Shown: positions 1 to 7,777 of the stretch, in pieces | How the letters are laid out: each line of letters starts with the position of its first letter | Position numbering within the stretch: position 1 is the stretch's first letter | Source of the DNA: DASUXY01 sp036377675 | GTDB taxonomy: Bacteria; Bacillota; Bacilli; Bacillales; Amphibacillaceae | NCBI GenBank assembly: GCA_036377675.1 | Contig: DASUXY010000025.1 | Coordinates: 1-41,648, forward strand | Direction: 5' to 3' | DNA: 41,648 nucleotides | Program-made: the position numbers and the translations under genes | Notes under the pieces: model-generated | Seen by the model: the letters and a program-made list of their open reading frames with translations, nothing else | What the model was told of the DNA's origin: nothing | Databases searched by the model: none

Positions 1-219
1 TCTTAGCTTTGTTTCATTTGCAATCAACCAAATGTCTCCATTGACGTTTCAAGCCAATCGAAATCTCAGTTGATTGCCGGAAAACACGGAGGTGTTTTCC
101 CTTTTGCATACTCGTTGTTTTGTTCAGTTTTCAAAGAACAAATCATCGTGTGAGTGTAATTACTTAATAGTATAGTAGTTTTTCTCACATCCGATTAGCG
201 ATGTCGTTTTTTGACGACA
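1..219 (-). other. rRNA operon leader (5' of a 16S gene off the left edge)
   Basis: Read on the minus strand, positions 151-120 contain TTGTTCTTTGAAAACTGAAC followed by AAAACAACGAG. This is the conserved stretch found ahead of 16S rRNA genes in Bacillus and includes the boxA-type antitermination region. A short hairpin (GGAAAACAC/GTGTTTTCC, about 80-101) follows. The 16S gene itself is not in the window, so the call rests on the leader motif and on the two tandem promoters just upstream. In B. subtilis an rrn operon also lies next to pdaB, which agrees with this placement. Confidence 0.75.
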
Positions 220-225
220 AAATAT

Positions 226-254
226 AGCTTATCATGGTTATCATCTCTTGTCAA
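226..254 (-). promoter_or_regulatory. Proximal rRNA promoter (P2-like)
   Basis: Minus strand: a perfect -35 TTGACA at 254-249, a 17-base spacer, then TAAGCT at 231-226. The -10 is weaker than consensus but the position fits the tandem promoter arrangement typical of Bacillus rrn operons. Transcription would run leftwards into the leader. Confidence 0.6.
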
Positions 255-340
255 CAGTTTTGTTGAAAAAAGTTTAGTTTCTTTTTATGCTTTTTTATAC
301 TTTTTTCTGTTGAATCATTTCATAAATGACAACGAAAATC

Positions 341-369
341 ATTATAGCATACAATAAAAGTGAATGCAA
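341..369 (-). promoter_or_regulatory. Distal rRNA promoter (P1-like)
   Basis: Minus strand: -35 TTGCAT at 369-364, a 17-base spacer, and a perfect -10 TATAAT at 346-341. Together with the promoter about 115 bases downstream it forms the tandem P1/P2 arrangement seen at Bacillus rRNA operons. Confidence 0.7.
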
Positions 370-419
370 CACCTATTTTCATAAAATAAAATTTCAACTA
401 TTATGTCTGCTTATCTCGT

Positions 420-598
420 AACTGCTCTGCGATGAACTTCAATATTTGTTTCCTTTAGGTACATACTTCTTGTATTCCCCTTCATAGCCATCCGTCGAAA
501 CAGTTTATAATAAAATTGATACTTAGCAATTCTTTACTCGTCGGATTGATGCGTGGATCATCTAAATCCCGTTTACATAAATATTTTATGTCTTCTTG
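420..598 (-). pseudogene. Decayed coding remnant
   Basis: On the minus strand an open stretch without a start codon (598-482) reads DIKYLCKRDLDDPRINPTSK and continues to a stop. The adjoining sequence keeps protein-like stretches in the other two phases (for example GEYKKYVPKGNKY around 480-425). The change of phase within a few bases looks like an old gene with several indels. I do not recognise the family. The rest of 370-860 shows no convincing gene; the small plus-strand frame at 793-1008 has no ribosome binding site and overlaps pdaB. Confidence 0.3.
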
Positions 599-867
599 TT
601 AATGTCCGACGTAACATTCCTTACCTAATTGAATGTCTCATCTATTTGTTTGTTAAATATGCCTGAAGCACGAGTTACATATCAACAACGTTTGCATACT
701 TGATCGATTTCTGTATCCCATCACCAATCAAAAAATATAGTTACAAAGAGTTACTTTGCTACCTATGGGTAGAGTTGCCCTTCACAATATGAATGATGAT
801 CCTCTCTAATGAATTTCATGCCTACGCCTCTTCGTGGACAAACTTTTCACAACAAATTACCGGCTCG

Positions 868-897
868 TTCATAAATTACCTTTCCTTTCATAAACTT
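868..897 (+). promoter_or_regulatory. Possible sporulation (sigma-E type) promoter of pdaB
   Basis: TTCATAAAT (868-876) and CATAAACTT (889-897), 12 bases apart, resemble the -35 and -10 elements of mother-cell sigma-E promoters (ATA-rich -35, CATACAAT-like -10). They lie about 40 bases ahead of pdaB. This is a visual match only. Confidence 0.3.
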
Positions 898-935
898 GGA
901 TTAAAAGATGAATTTGGACAGGGAGTGGTTGTAAT

Positions 936-1694
936 ATGCAACATTTTTATGTGTTACGTCTTACAAAATGGAGACAGTGGACGATTATTATTTTATTCGC
1001 TTTTATAACTGCTACATTTATATGGTTTAAAAAAGATGGTGTTTTTTCTGTTTTTTCAGAAGAAGAACCCGTAGCGTTAGCACGAGGAAATGCAGATGTG
1101 CCCGATATTTCCTTAACGTTTAATATTAGTTGGGGCGAAGAGAAAGTTCATGATATTTTAAAACAACTACAAAAACATCACGTACAAGCAACGTTTTTTG
1201 TCAGTGGGGAATGGGCAGAACGGCATCCCGATATATTGGAGAAGATTTCAGAAGGTAAACATGAAATAGGTATGCTCGGATATCGCTACAAAAGTTACTT
1301 AGACCAAGAAATTGATGATGTCCGAAAAGATATCCTCTATGCACAAGAACGATTTAAAAAGCTTGGTTACGATGATTTAAAGTTATTGCGAACGCCGAGT
1401 GGACATTTTGATGAAGAAGTAATCGAACTCGCTGAAAGCCTTGGCTTACAAGTCATTCATTGGAATGTGAATCCAGACGACTGGAAAAATCCAAGCACTG
1501 AAAAAATAGTCGATCGAGTGATGAAAGAAACAGATAATGGCGATATCATCTTATTGCATGCTTCTGATTCGGCTAAACAAACTGCTGACGCCTTACAAAC
1601 AATTCTACCAGGTTTAACGAACAAAGGTTTTCGTTTCGTAACGGTCAGCGAATTGATCAATCAAGCACATGCTGAATCAAAGCTAATCGATTAA
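936..1694 (+). CDS. pdaB: PdaB, sporulation polysaccharide-deacetylase-like protein
   Basis: This is a 252-residue protein with one N-terminal membrane anchor (about residues 13-31) and a NodB-like fold from about residue 55. The block LTFNISWGEE, then ATFFVSGEWAERHPDILEKI, LLRTPSGHFDEE, HWNVNPDDWKNP and GDIILLHASDSAKQTADAL matches PdaB, which is needed to keep spores stable after maturation. The start at 936 is preceded by AGGGAGTGG. The canonical CE4 motif 1 is TFDD; here it reads TFNI, so the usual catalytic Asp is Asn, and no HxxxH metal motif is visible at the expected place (GMLGYRYKSY). The gene is followed by a terminator shared with the convergent kbaA. Assignment is strong by sequence and synteny; enzymatic activity is doubtful. 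Confidence 0.92.
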   Translation: MQHFYVLRLTKWRQWTIIILFAFITATFIWFKKDGVFSVFSEEEPVALARGNADVPDISLTFNISWGEEKVHDILKQLQKHHVQATFFVSGEWAERHPDILEKISEGKHEIGMLGYRYKSYLDQEIDDVRKDILYAQERFKKLGYDDLKLLRTPSGHFDEEVIELAESLGLQVIHWNVNPDDWKNPSTEKIVDRVMKETDNGDIILLHASDSAKQTADALQTILPGLTNKGFRFVTVSELINQAHAESKLID

Positions 1695-1729
1695 AACATA
1701 GTTACCTAAAACGCTCCCGTTTCGTATAA

Positions 1730-1768
1730 ATCCCCGAAGCTACTTCTCGTTCGTAACTTCGGGGGGGT
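1730..1768. terminator. Bidirectional terminator between pdaB and kbaA
   Basis: CCCCGAAG (1732-1739) pairs with CTTCGGGG (1757-1764) around a short loop. It lies between two convergent genes and ends 4 bases before the kbaA stop codon. The T tract is short, so termination strength is uncertain. Confidence 0.65.
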
Positions 1769-1771
1769 TTA

Positions 1772-2419
1772 TCAAACCTTTTTCGCACGTGCTTTAGATT
1801 TAGCCGTATCGTTCTTTTCACCTTTCCTTGAATTGTTTCCTGTCAAACGATGTAAAATGAGGATTTGATACGTGTTACAGGCCAATAACGTAGTAATCAT
1901 TAACCACGCATAATCTGTCCCACTCGCACGCAACCCTGGAACCCATTCAACAGCTGTAATGACAACCATAAAAAACAGAGCTGGAATAAAGGCACGTCGA
2001 TGCGTTTCTTTAGCTTTGATTTTTGCAATTATCCATCCATAACCGAAAATAGCAGCAGACATTAAGATAAACCAGAACAGATGTATATCTCCTTCTGATC
2101 CTTTATATGGAAAATATACTAAATCAAAAACGACAAACGCAATGATTAACACTTGAACCGTTGGCCAAAATGTTCGAAACAAACTTAAGCCAAAACGATG
2201 AATAAATAAATAAGCAAAAAAACCAGTTTGGCTAACGACACTAAATACGAAGCCCAGTCCTATAAAAAAGATGATGAGGCCTAATAATTCCATACCATCA
2301 AAAGGGCTTAGAACTTGTTTATAATCGCTCGCTTTAACAAAAAAACTTGTCACAAGCCCCACTAAGCCACCTAAACCTAATGTTTTGAAAAATAAATGTA
2401 CGACCTTGCGACTATTCAA
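1772..2419 (-). CDS. kbaA: KbaA, KinB-signalling pathway activation protein
   Basis: This is a polytopic membrane protein of 215 residues with about six hydrophobic helices, lying in the pdaB-kbaA-gerD-salA-cwlD gene order where B. subtilis carries kbaA. KbaA is needed for KinB-dependent entry into sporulation. The open frame extends to 2467, but I place the start at a TTG at 2419. AGGAGGAAATCAGA precedes it and the protein then begins (M)NSRKVVHLFFKTLGLGG, as in relatives. The C-terminus is basic (KGEKNDTAKSKARAKKV), suggesting a cytoplasmic tail. It is divergent from gerD and convergent with pdaB. Family assignment comes mainly from synteny plus topology. Confidence 0.82.
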   Translation of the reverse strand: MNSRKVVHLFFKTLGLGGLVGLVTSFFVKASDYKQVLSPFDGMELLGLIIFFIGLGFVFSVVSQTGFFAYLFIHRFGLSLFRTFWPTVQVLIIAFVVFDLVYFPYKGSEGDIHLFWFILMSAAIFGYGWIIAKIKAKETHRRAFIPALFFMVVITAVEWVPGLRASGTDYAWLMITTLLACNTYQILILHRLTGNNSRKGEKNDTAKSKARAKKV

Positions 2420-2571
2420 TCTGATTTCCTCCTGTCGCGATGCGCATTTTACACGCCATTTTAACAATCCAATCGTATTTTAACATGAACATCATTATTT
2501 TTCCTCATGAAGTGCATATTTTTTTAATTTCCTAACCATATTAAACATACATGTGGAAGGAGAGACTAAGT

Positions 2572-3225
2572 ATGTTTCGGATAATGATGCTATCATTGAT
2601 TAGTTTTTTTATATTCCTAACGAGTGGCTGTGGAAACAATACGGAAAAAGAAGCCGATTACGACGCTACTAAAAAAATGGTCGTCGATATATTACAAACA
2701 GAAGATGGGAAAAAAGCACTTGCTGAAATCATTACCGATGAAAAAATGAAAGAAGAACTTGTTATTGAATCCGATATCGTCAAAAAATCGATTGAAAGTG
2801 CTTTTACCTCGGACAAAGGATCAGAACTGTGGGGAAGGCTATTTAAGGATCCGCAATTTGTCAAAAGTTATGCAGAATCTACAAAAGATTACCATAAAAA
2901 ACTGATGAAACAATTGATGGATGACCCTGATTATCAAAAACTAATGATCGATTTTGTAAAAGATCCCGAACTAACCGAACATATAATACAACTTCTTAAA
3001 AGCCAGCAGTTCAACACCCACTTAGAAGAAACGATTCAGAAAGCTATGGAGAACCCTATCTTTCAAGCTAAAATCCAAGAGATCTTATTAAAAGCCGCCG
3101 AAAAGCAAGGGCAATCACAAGGGAAAGGCCAAGACTCATCAGGCGGTGAACAAGGTCAACAAGAACAAGGCGGAGGAGGTGGCGATAGTGGAGTTGGTGG
3201 AGGTGGAGAAGGACAAGGTTCATAA
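2572..3225 (+). CDS. gerD: GerD, spore germination lipoprotein
   Basis: This is a 217-residue lipoprotein: a hydrophobic signal (MMLSLISFFIFLTSGC) ends in a lipobox with Cys at about residue 20 of the chosen start. The middle domain is helical, and GerD family features such as DATKKMVVDILQTEDGKKAL and repeated DPxF/DPxY blocks (KDPQFVKSYAE, DDPDYQKLMIDFVKDPEL) are visible. GerD is an inner-membrane scaffold that clusters nutrient germinant receptors in the spore. The ATG at 2572 is preceded by GGAAGGAGA; an in-frame ATG at 2551 lacks a good site. The last ~40 residues are a low-complexity Gly/Gln tail. The gene faces salA across a strong terminator. Confidence 0.9.
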   Translation: MFRIMMLSLISFFIFLTSGCGNNTEKEADYDATKKMVVDILQTEDGKKALAEIITDEKMKEELVIESDIVKKSIESAFTSDKGSELWGRLFKDPQFVKSYAESTKDYHKKLMKQLMDDPDYQKLMIDFVKDPELTEHIIQLLKSQQFNTHLEETIQKAMENPIFQAKIQEILLKAAEKQGQSQGKGQDSSGGEQGQQEQGGGGGDSGVGGGGEGQGS

Positions 3226-3289
3226 TGCACACCTCTTTGTCAACAACATGACTAAGCACTTTTCAAGAATTATGAATGTAAGCCGTACA

Positions 3290-3339
3290 AAAAAACTAAG
3301 AGTAGCCCTGTGAAAGATGGGACTACTCTTAGTTTTTTA
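3290..3339. terminator. Bidirectional terminator between gerD and salA
   Basis: AAAAAACTAAGAGTAG on the left pairs with CTACTCTTAGTTTTTT on the right. This gives A/T tracts on both sides of a strong stem, so it can stop both convergent genes. Confidence 0.85.
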
Positions 3340-3369
3340 TTCATCTCTATTTCAGATGACTCCTAGTAA

Positions 3370-4434
3370 CTACTCTTCTTCCTCTACCTTTGCTATCACT
3401 TTGGCGGCAATTCGATGATATTCTTCGGCAAGTGGATGATCTTGCTGATAAACCGATGGAGCAAACTCATCCTCATCCTCATATGGCTGTTTCAACGGCA
3501 GTTGACCGAGTACCTTCGTCTGTAAAACTTCCGCCAACTTTTTACCGCCACCTTGACCAAATACATATTCTTTTTCACCGGTTGCTTCACTCTCAAAATA
3601 TGCCATATTTTCAACAACGCCTAAAATTTCGTGATCTGTTTTAAGTGCCATTTGCCCTGCACGAGCCGCAACAAAAGCAGCTGATGGATGTGGAGTAGTC
3701 ACGATGATCTCTTTACATGAAGGAATTAATTCATGCACATCCATCGCAATATCACCCGTCCCTGGAGGTAAATCAAGCAGTAAATAATCTAATTCTCCCC
3801 ACTCCACCTCTTTAAAGAAACTCGTAAGCATCTTTCCTAGCATAGGGCCTCGCCAAATAATCGGTGAGTTATCTTCCACAAAAAAGCCCATCGAAATCAC
3901 TTTAACACCGAAACGTTCGACAGGTATGATTTTCTCCCCACGAACGACAGGTCGGTTTGCAATGCCCATCATATCTGGAATACTAAAGCCATAAATATCC
4001 GCATCAATAATACCGACTTTTTTACCGAGACGCATGAGGGCCATCGCTAAGTTTACCGTCACCGTTGACTTACCGACTCCACCTTTACCACTAGCGATTG
4101 CGATAAAGTGGGGGTTTTTATTTCCGTCCATTAATGATCTTTCATGTTCTTCTTCTACAGCAGGTTGATACTTTCGAATGACGTCTTCTGGCAATTGTTC
4201 AAATCGTAAGCCAACCGTATTTGCACCGTTCTTCTTTAAAATGTTGACGATTTCTTGTTGTAATTGCATTTGCTCTGCTGTATTCACTTGACTGATGGCA
4301 ATCTTTACACTAACGTGTTTCTTCTCTTCCTTAATAGTTACTTCTTGAATTCCACCCGTTTCTTCAAGGGTTCTATATAAAAATGGATCTTTAACAGGGT
4401 TAAGCAATTGAATCGTTTCTTCCTTCGTTAACAT
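3370..4434 (-). CDS. salA: SalA/Mrp family P-loop ATPase
   Basis: This 354-residue Mrp/NBP35-type protein has an N-terminal MIP18-like (DUF59) domain, about residues 1-85. A P-loop ATPase domain follows with the deviant Walker A IASGKGGVGKSTVTVNLA and the switch II region LLLDLPPGTGDI. B. subtilis SalA occupies the same place and represses scoC, indirectly raising extracellular protease production; Mrp proteins otherwise carry Fe-S clusters. No CxxC pair typical of Fe-S carriers is visible, which favours a SalA-like role. The frame opens with GTG at 4443, but ATG at 4434 is better placed behind GGGAAGG. It is followed by gerD in convergent orientation. Confidence 0.88.
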   Translation of the reverse strand: MLTKEETIQLLNPVKDPFLYRTLEETGGIQEVTIKEEKKHVSVKIAISQVNTAEQMQLQQEIVNILKKNGANTVGLRFEQLPEDVIRKYQPAVEEEHERSLMDGNKNPHFIAIASGKGGVGKSTVTVNLAMALMRLGKKVGIIDADIYGFSIPDMMGIANRPVVRGEKIIPVERFGVKVISMGFFVEDNSPIIWRGPMLGKMLTSFFKEVEWGELDYLLLDLPPGTGDIAMDVHELIPSCKEIIVTTPHPSAAFVAARAGQMALKTDHEILGVVENMAYFESEATGEKEYVFGQGGGKKLAEVLQTKVLGQLPLKQPYEDEDEFAPSVYQQDHPLAEEYHRIAAKVIAKVEEEE

Positions 4435-4551
4435 CGTGTGCACCTTCCCTTATATCATCCTTTGACATGAACATGTCCAACGCTAGTATAACATAAATCC
4501 TTTAAATACTAAGTGATTTGAATCATCGGTCATTGATGAGGACTGTACATT

Positions 4552-5271
4552 TTAATCATCTATTTCATCAGGTTTTTCCGTCACATAACGGAGTAGCCCC
4601 TCATAAATACTACCCGCCATTTGCCGCTGATAATCTTCTTTTTTCAACAATTGAAGTTCCCGATCATTTGATAAAAATCCGATTTCAACTAAAGCACCCG
4701 GCACCCGTGCATGCTTTAATAAGTAAATATTGTTAATCGCTAAAGACGACCGATCCGTTTCTAAATTACGCCTCAACTCATCTTGAATCATTTTAGCTAA
4801 ATGGCGACTTTCATCACTTTCTGGATAATAAAAGGTTTGCGCACCACTCCAACGACTCGAGGAAATCGCATTTAAATGAATCGTTACAAAAAAGTCCGCT
4901 TTCCGATCATGAATAAACTTCAAGCGGTTACGAATATCTTCTGACTTGCGGTTTGAAAGGCCTTTCGTATCCGGATGAGCCAAGTCCTTATCTTTTTCCC
5001 TCGTTAAATAGACGAGTGCACCTGATTGTTGTAAATATTGTTGCAATTTTTTCGAGACAGATAAAGCAATTTCTTTTTCTGACGTTTGATCTTTACCGAC
5101 TGCTCCACCATCCGGCCCTCCATGTCCTGGGTCAATGACAATTGTTTTCCCTGATAACGGCAAAGACCACGACTCCCAAGTCGGCTCCGTTTTTGAAATC
5201 GGAAGTTGCAACAAAAATATAAGTACAACGATCCCCATCACCCAACTGATTCGTTTAAAATTCAGTTTCAT
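4552..5271 (-). CDS. cwlD: CwlD, N-acetylmuramoyl-L-alanine amidase of the spore cortex
   Basis: This 239-residue Amidase_3 enzyme has an N-terminal membrane anchor (about residues 9-24). The zinc and catalytic residues are visible: VIDPGHGGPDGGAVG (His50), Glu66, HLNA (His132) and VEIGFLSND (Glu196). CwlD removes the peptide from muramic acid so that PdaA can form muramic-delta-lactam, the cortex mark required for germination hydrolysis. Length and domain limits match the family. It lies upstream of salA as in B. subtilis, with 117 bases between them. Confidence 0.93.
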   Translation of the reverse strand: MKLNFKRISWVMGIVVLIFLLQLPISKTEPTWESWSLPLSGKTIVIDPGHGGPDGGAVGKDQTSEKEIALSVSKKLQQYLQQSGALVYLTREKDKDLAHPDTKGLSNRKSEDIRNRLKFIHDRKADFFVTIHLNAISSSRWSGAQTFYYPESDESRHLAKMIQDELRRNLETDRSSLAINNIYLLKHARVPGALVEIGFLSNDRELQLLKKEDYQRQMAGSIYEGLLRYVTEKPDEIDD

Positions 5272-5391
5272 ACAGCTCGCCCCTTATCCAATTAACTTTC
5301 ATTATTATATGGGACAAGGGGCGAGTTTATAACTTTGTAAACAAAAAAAGAGGTTGCCATTTCCTTTTAACTTGAGCACTTCAATCGAGCC

Positions 5392-5730
5392 TTATTGCTT
5401 ACGATATTTAGCTTTTTCCTGTATCGATTGAGCAAAGTTAACGAGTGAAGAAGAAAATGTATGTGTAACTTTACCGACATCACCAACGACATAAAACAGT
5501 GGACTCAATTGTTCTAATTTATGATTGACATCTGCAATCGTTTGATTACTTTCACGAATAAGTTGTCCCGTTTCCTTAAACATATCATCTAGTTGATCGG
5601 GTAACTTGCCAACTGTCTTTTCCATCTCACGTAATACACTTGCTAAATTATGTAAGGCTTGTGCCGCAAAAATAGCTAATACTAAAAGAGCTACACCAAT
5701 TAATAATACACCTACTCCAGTTAATGTCAT
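5392..5730 (-). CDS. DUF948 membrane-anchored protein (short paralogue)
   Basis: This 112-residue protein has one N-terminal transmembrane helix (residues 4-27) followed by an amphipathic coiled-coil-like segment with heptad spacing (ELIRESNQTIADVNHKLEQL-type). It fits DUF948, the YtxG-like group of small Bacillus membrane proteins of unknown function. Its ATG overlaps the stop of the upstream paralogue by four bases (ATGA at 5730-5727), so the two are translated as a pair. It lacks the long acidic tail of its neighbour. A role at the cell envelope is all that can be inferred. Confidence 0.75.
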   Translation of the reverse strand: MTLTGVGVLLIGVALLVLAIFAAQALHNLASVLREMEKTVGKLPDQLDDMFKETGQLIRESNQTIADVNHKLEQLSPLFYVVGDVGKVTHTFSSSLVNFAQSIQEKAKYRKQ

Positions 5731-6212
5731 TCATTTTCATCTCCTTTTGTTTCTATCACATTTACGTCCGCATCTTCATCTCCACTTTTGTTGGTGGATG
5801 AATCGGTTGCTTCTTTCCATTTGGAATACAATTGAAAAACTCCTATCCCCCACGGAAGACCTTCCTTTATGAAATAGGCTTTGTTTTTCAAGGTGTCCGT
5901 AGAAGTCTTTAACACCTGTTTGGCCATTTCATTCACGAGTTGGATGGAGGTACCGGTGTTTTCAATCGTTTGTACAACATCATCTGTCGCCCTAGATTTA
6001 TGCTCTAAATCATCCACAAGTTTTCCAGTTTCCCGAAGCGATTGCTTGATTTCTGGCGTAATATCGTGCGTTTTTTTCTCGATTTCAGCGAGTGTCATAC
6101 TCATAGACTCCATCATATCGGACACTCGTTTCAACACGATTGAAATATAAACGACTACAATTGAAAAAGCTACCGCGCAAAAGAATAACATCAAGTAAAT
6201 AATCCCTTCCAT
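5727..6212 (-). CDS. DUF948 membrane-anchored protein (long paralogue)
   Basis: This 161-residue protein has one N-terminal transmembrane segment (residues 4-27), a coiled-coil-like middle (DMMESMSMTLAEIEKKTHDI through TIENTGTSIQLV), a weakly hydrophobic stretch (GLPWGIGVFQLYSKW) and an acidic tail. It belongs with DUF948/YtxG-like proteins. It is the first gene of a likely operon leading into the short paralogue and perhaps cwlD. The AGGAGG at 6230-6225 sits 12 bases before this ATG and only 4 before an out-of-frame ATG (6220) that opens a ten-codon frame overlapping the start. The true start geometry is therefore unusual. Confidence 0.75.
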   Translation of the reverse strand: MEGIIYLMLFFCAVAFSIVVVYISIVLKRVSDMMESMSMTLAEIEKKTHDITPEIKQSLRETGKLVDDLEHKSRATDDVVQTIENTGTSIQLVNEMAKQVLKTSTDTLKNKAYFIKEGLPWGIGVFQLYSKWKEATDSSTNKSGDEDADVNVIETKGDENE

Positions 6213-6353
6213 TTAAACATATCGCCTCCTTTACCTGCATTATACCACTACACCTTCTAAAAATAACGCACTTCCCATTGCATCGTATCCTATAACTTGT
6301 CGTACGTAACATAAAATGATTAGACAGAGCTGAAAATCGTCCCATCCAACATT

Positions 6354-7544
6354 TTAAAAGAAGTCAGCGAAAAAAGGTTGTTGTTTAGCAATAAATTGTT
6401 CTAAGTGATCAATCGTGCTCATTTCCCCTTGAATGAAGCTAAGTTGGGCTAATTCCTTCGGTCGCTTATAGCCGAGAAACATCGCCGTTAGCCATTGAAT
6501 GGAGCAGTGAATGATAAGCTTTTCCTCGGCTTTTGTTACATCTTTGACAACATCCACAGACACGCCTTCGCCTGTTCGTTTTAATTGAAACAGCCCATTA
6601 TTTTCAGGTAAAAATGAGTCCTCGACATGTAAAATAACGGACGCCGATTGCTCACAGCCCCACTTTTCATATGGGTACCGCTTTAAAAATTGCCACACAT
6701 CAACAATCCGCGCCATGAAATACGGTTTAATGATTTGGGTAAATCGCGGCTCATCGATTAAAAGTGGTATCGGATCATTTTCTGGAACTGTAACATGGAC
6801 TTTTTCTGCCATCGAATCATGATTGCCTATAAATTCAAGAAGTAACTTCCTCCCGTTATTCGTCTTGCAAACGATTTCTTTAATCGTTAACTCATTTCCT
6901 GCCACTTTATAAATGATATACCCTTCTGCTTCTTGAGCTGTATTTTTAGCAACGACTACTTCCCATTTTTTTTGGAAAACACGTTGTTCCCACCACTTTT
7001 CATCGCGAACAAGCATGCCCGTATATCCTTTTGCAAACGCGGAATAGATGGACTGCAACAAAGGGATTTCTTTTCCTACTCTTTCAACATATCCTTTACC
7101 ATTCCATTTTTTCCTTACACAATCGAGAGGAAGTTCATATTTCTTATTCGTAAAAACAACCTCCCAGCCAAATTTACGATAAAACGGTACAGAAAATGGA
7201 TGTAAAAATGAAATCGTTTGACCTTTTTTTCTCATTTGAATTAGCACATGGTGCAATAATTCCTTAGCGTAGCCTTTACGACGATATTCGGGCCATGTCG
7301 CTACAGAACTAATCCCACCCATTTCAAAAGGTTGACCGTTGATATAGCATGATAACGGGATGAGGTGCAATTTAGCAGCAATCTGTCCACCATCCATTAC
7401 GCCCCAAATTACATGTCGTTGCGCTTCCTCCTGCTTCTGTTTACGTTCTTCTTTGGAAAGTGTATATTGAAAAGCAAATTGCGACAGCTCAAATATATGA
7501 TCATAATCGGCTGCGCTCAATCGCTTTATCGGCTTCATCATCAT
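6354..7544 (-). CDS. Eis-like GNAT acetyltransferase with SCP2-type C-terminal domain
   Basis: This protein of about 396 residues has a first GNAT domain with the acetyl-CoA loop ISSVATWPEYRRKGYAKELL. A second GNAT-like region (about 160-280) and a C-terminal sterol-carrier-like domain (about 290-396) follow. This layout is that of the Eis family, which acetylates amines such as aminoglycoside or peptide lysines; the substrate here is unknown. Three consecutive ATG codons (7544, 7541, 7538) follow GGGGAGGGGGGA; spacing best suits the second, so the start may be 3 bases later. It is apparently monocistronic between the hpaE terminator and the DUF948 pair. Confidence 0.8.
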   Translation of the reverse strand: MMMKPIKRLSAADYDHIFELSQFAFQYTLSKEERKQKQEEAQRHVIWGVMDGGQIAAKLHLIPLSCYINGQPFEMGGISSVATWPEYRRKGYAKELLHHVLIQMRKKGQTISFLHPFSVPFYRKFGWEVVFTNKKYELPLDCVRKKWNGKGYVERVGKEIPLLQSIYSAFAKGYTGMLVRDEKWWEQRVFQKKWEVVVAKNTAQEAEGYIIYKVAGNELTIKEIVCKTNNGRKLLLEFIGNHDSMAEKVHVTVPENDPIPLLIDEPRFTQIIKPYFMARIVDVWQFLKRYPYEKWGCEQSASVILHVEDSFLPENNGLFQLKRTGEGVSVDVVKDVTKAEEKLIIHCSIQWLTAMFLGYKRPKELAQLSFIQGEMSTIDHLEQFIAKQQPFFADFF

Positions 7545-7712
7545 TCCCCCCTCCCCATCATACAAAATCATACCAAATTTGCATACTGAAACTACATAAA
7601 ACGTAAAAAAACAGCTAGATGAAACAATTACGCACTTTCAATCGCAAAACGTACGAAAATCGAATAAGAGGAAAACGGCTGAGCGACATAAATAGAGAAG
7701 AGTTCTCTACAC

Positions 7713-7749
7713 AAAAAAGTTGCTGATTTTTATCATCAGCAACTTTTTG
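7713..7749 (-). terminator. Terminator of the TRAP-lyase-hpaE operon
   Basis: AAAAAGTTGCTGA (7714-7726) and TCAGCAACTTTTT (7735-7747) form a 13-base stem with an 8-base loop. On the minus strand it ends in a T tract 30 bases after the hpaE stop codon. The A tract on the other side makes it potentially bidirectional. Confidence 0.9.
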
Positions 7750-7777
7750 TAAATACATACATTTATAATGAGTCTTT

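Noticed and set aside
793..1008. 71-codon plus-strand frame overlapping the start of pdaB
   Set aside because: No ribosome binding site, no protein-like pattern, and it overlaps the well-supported pdaB start.
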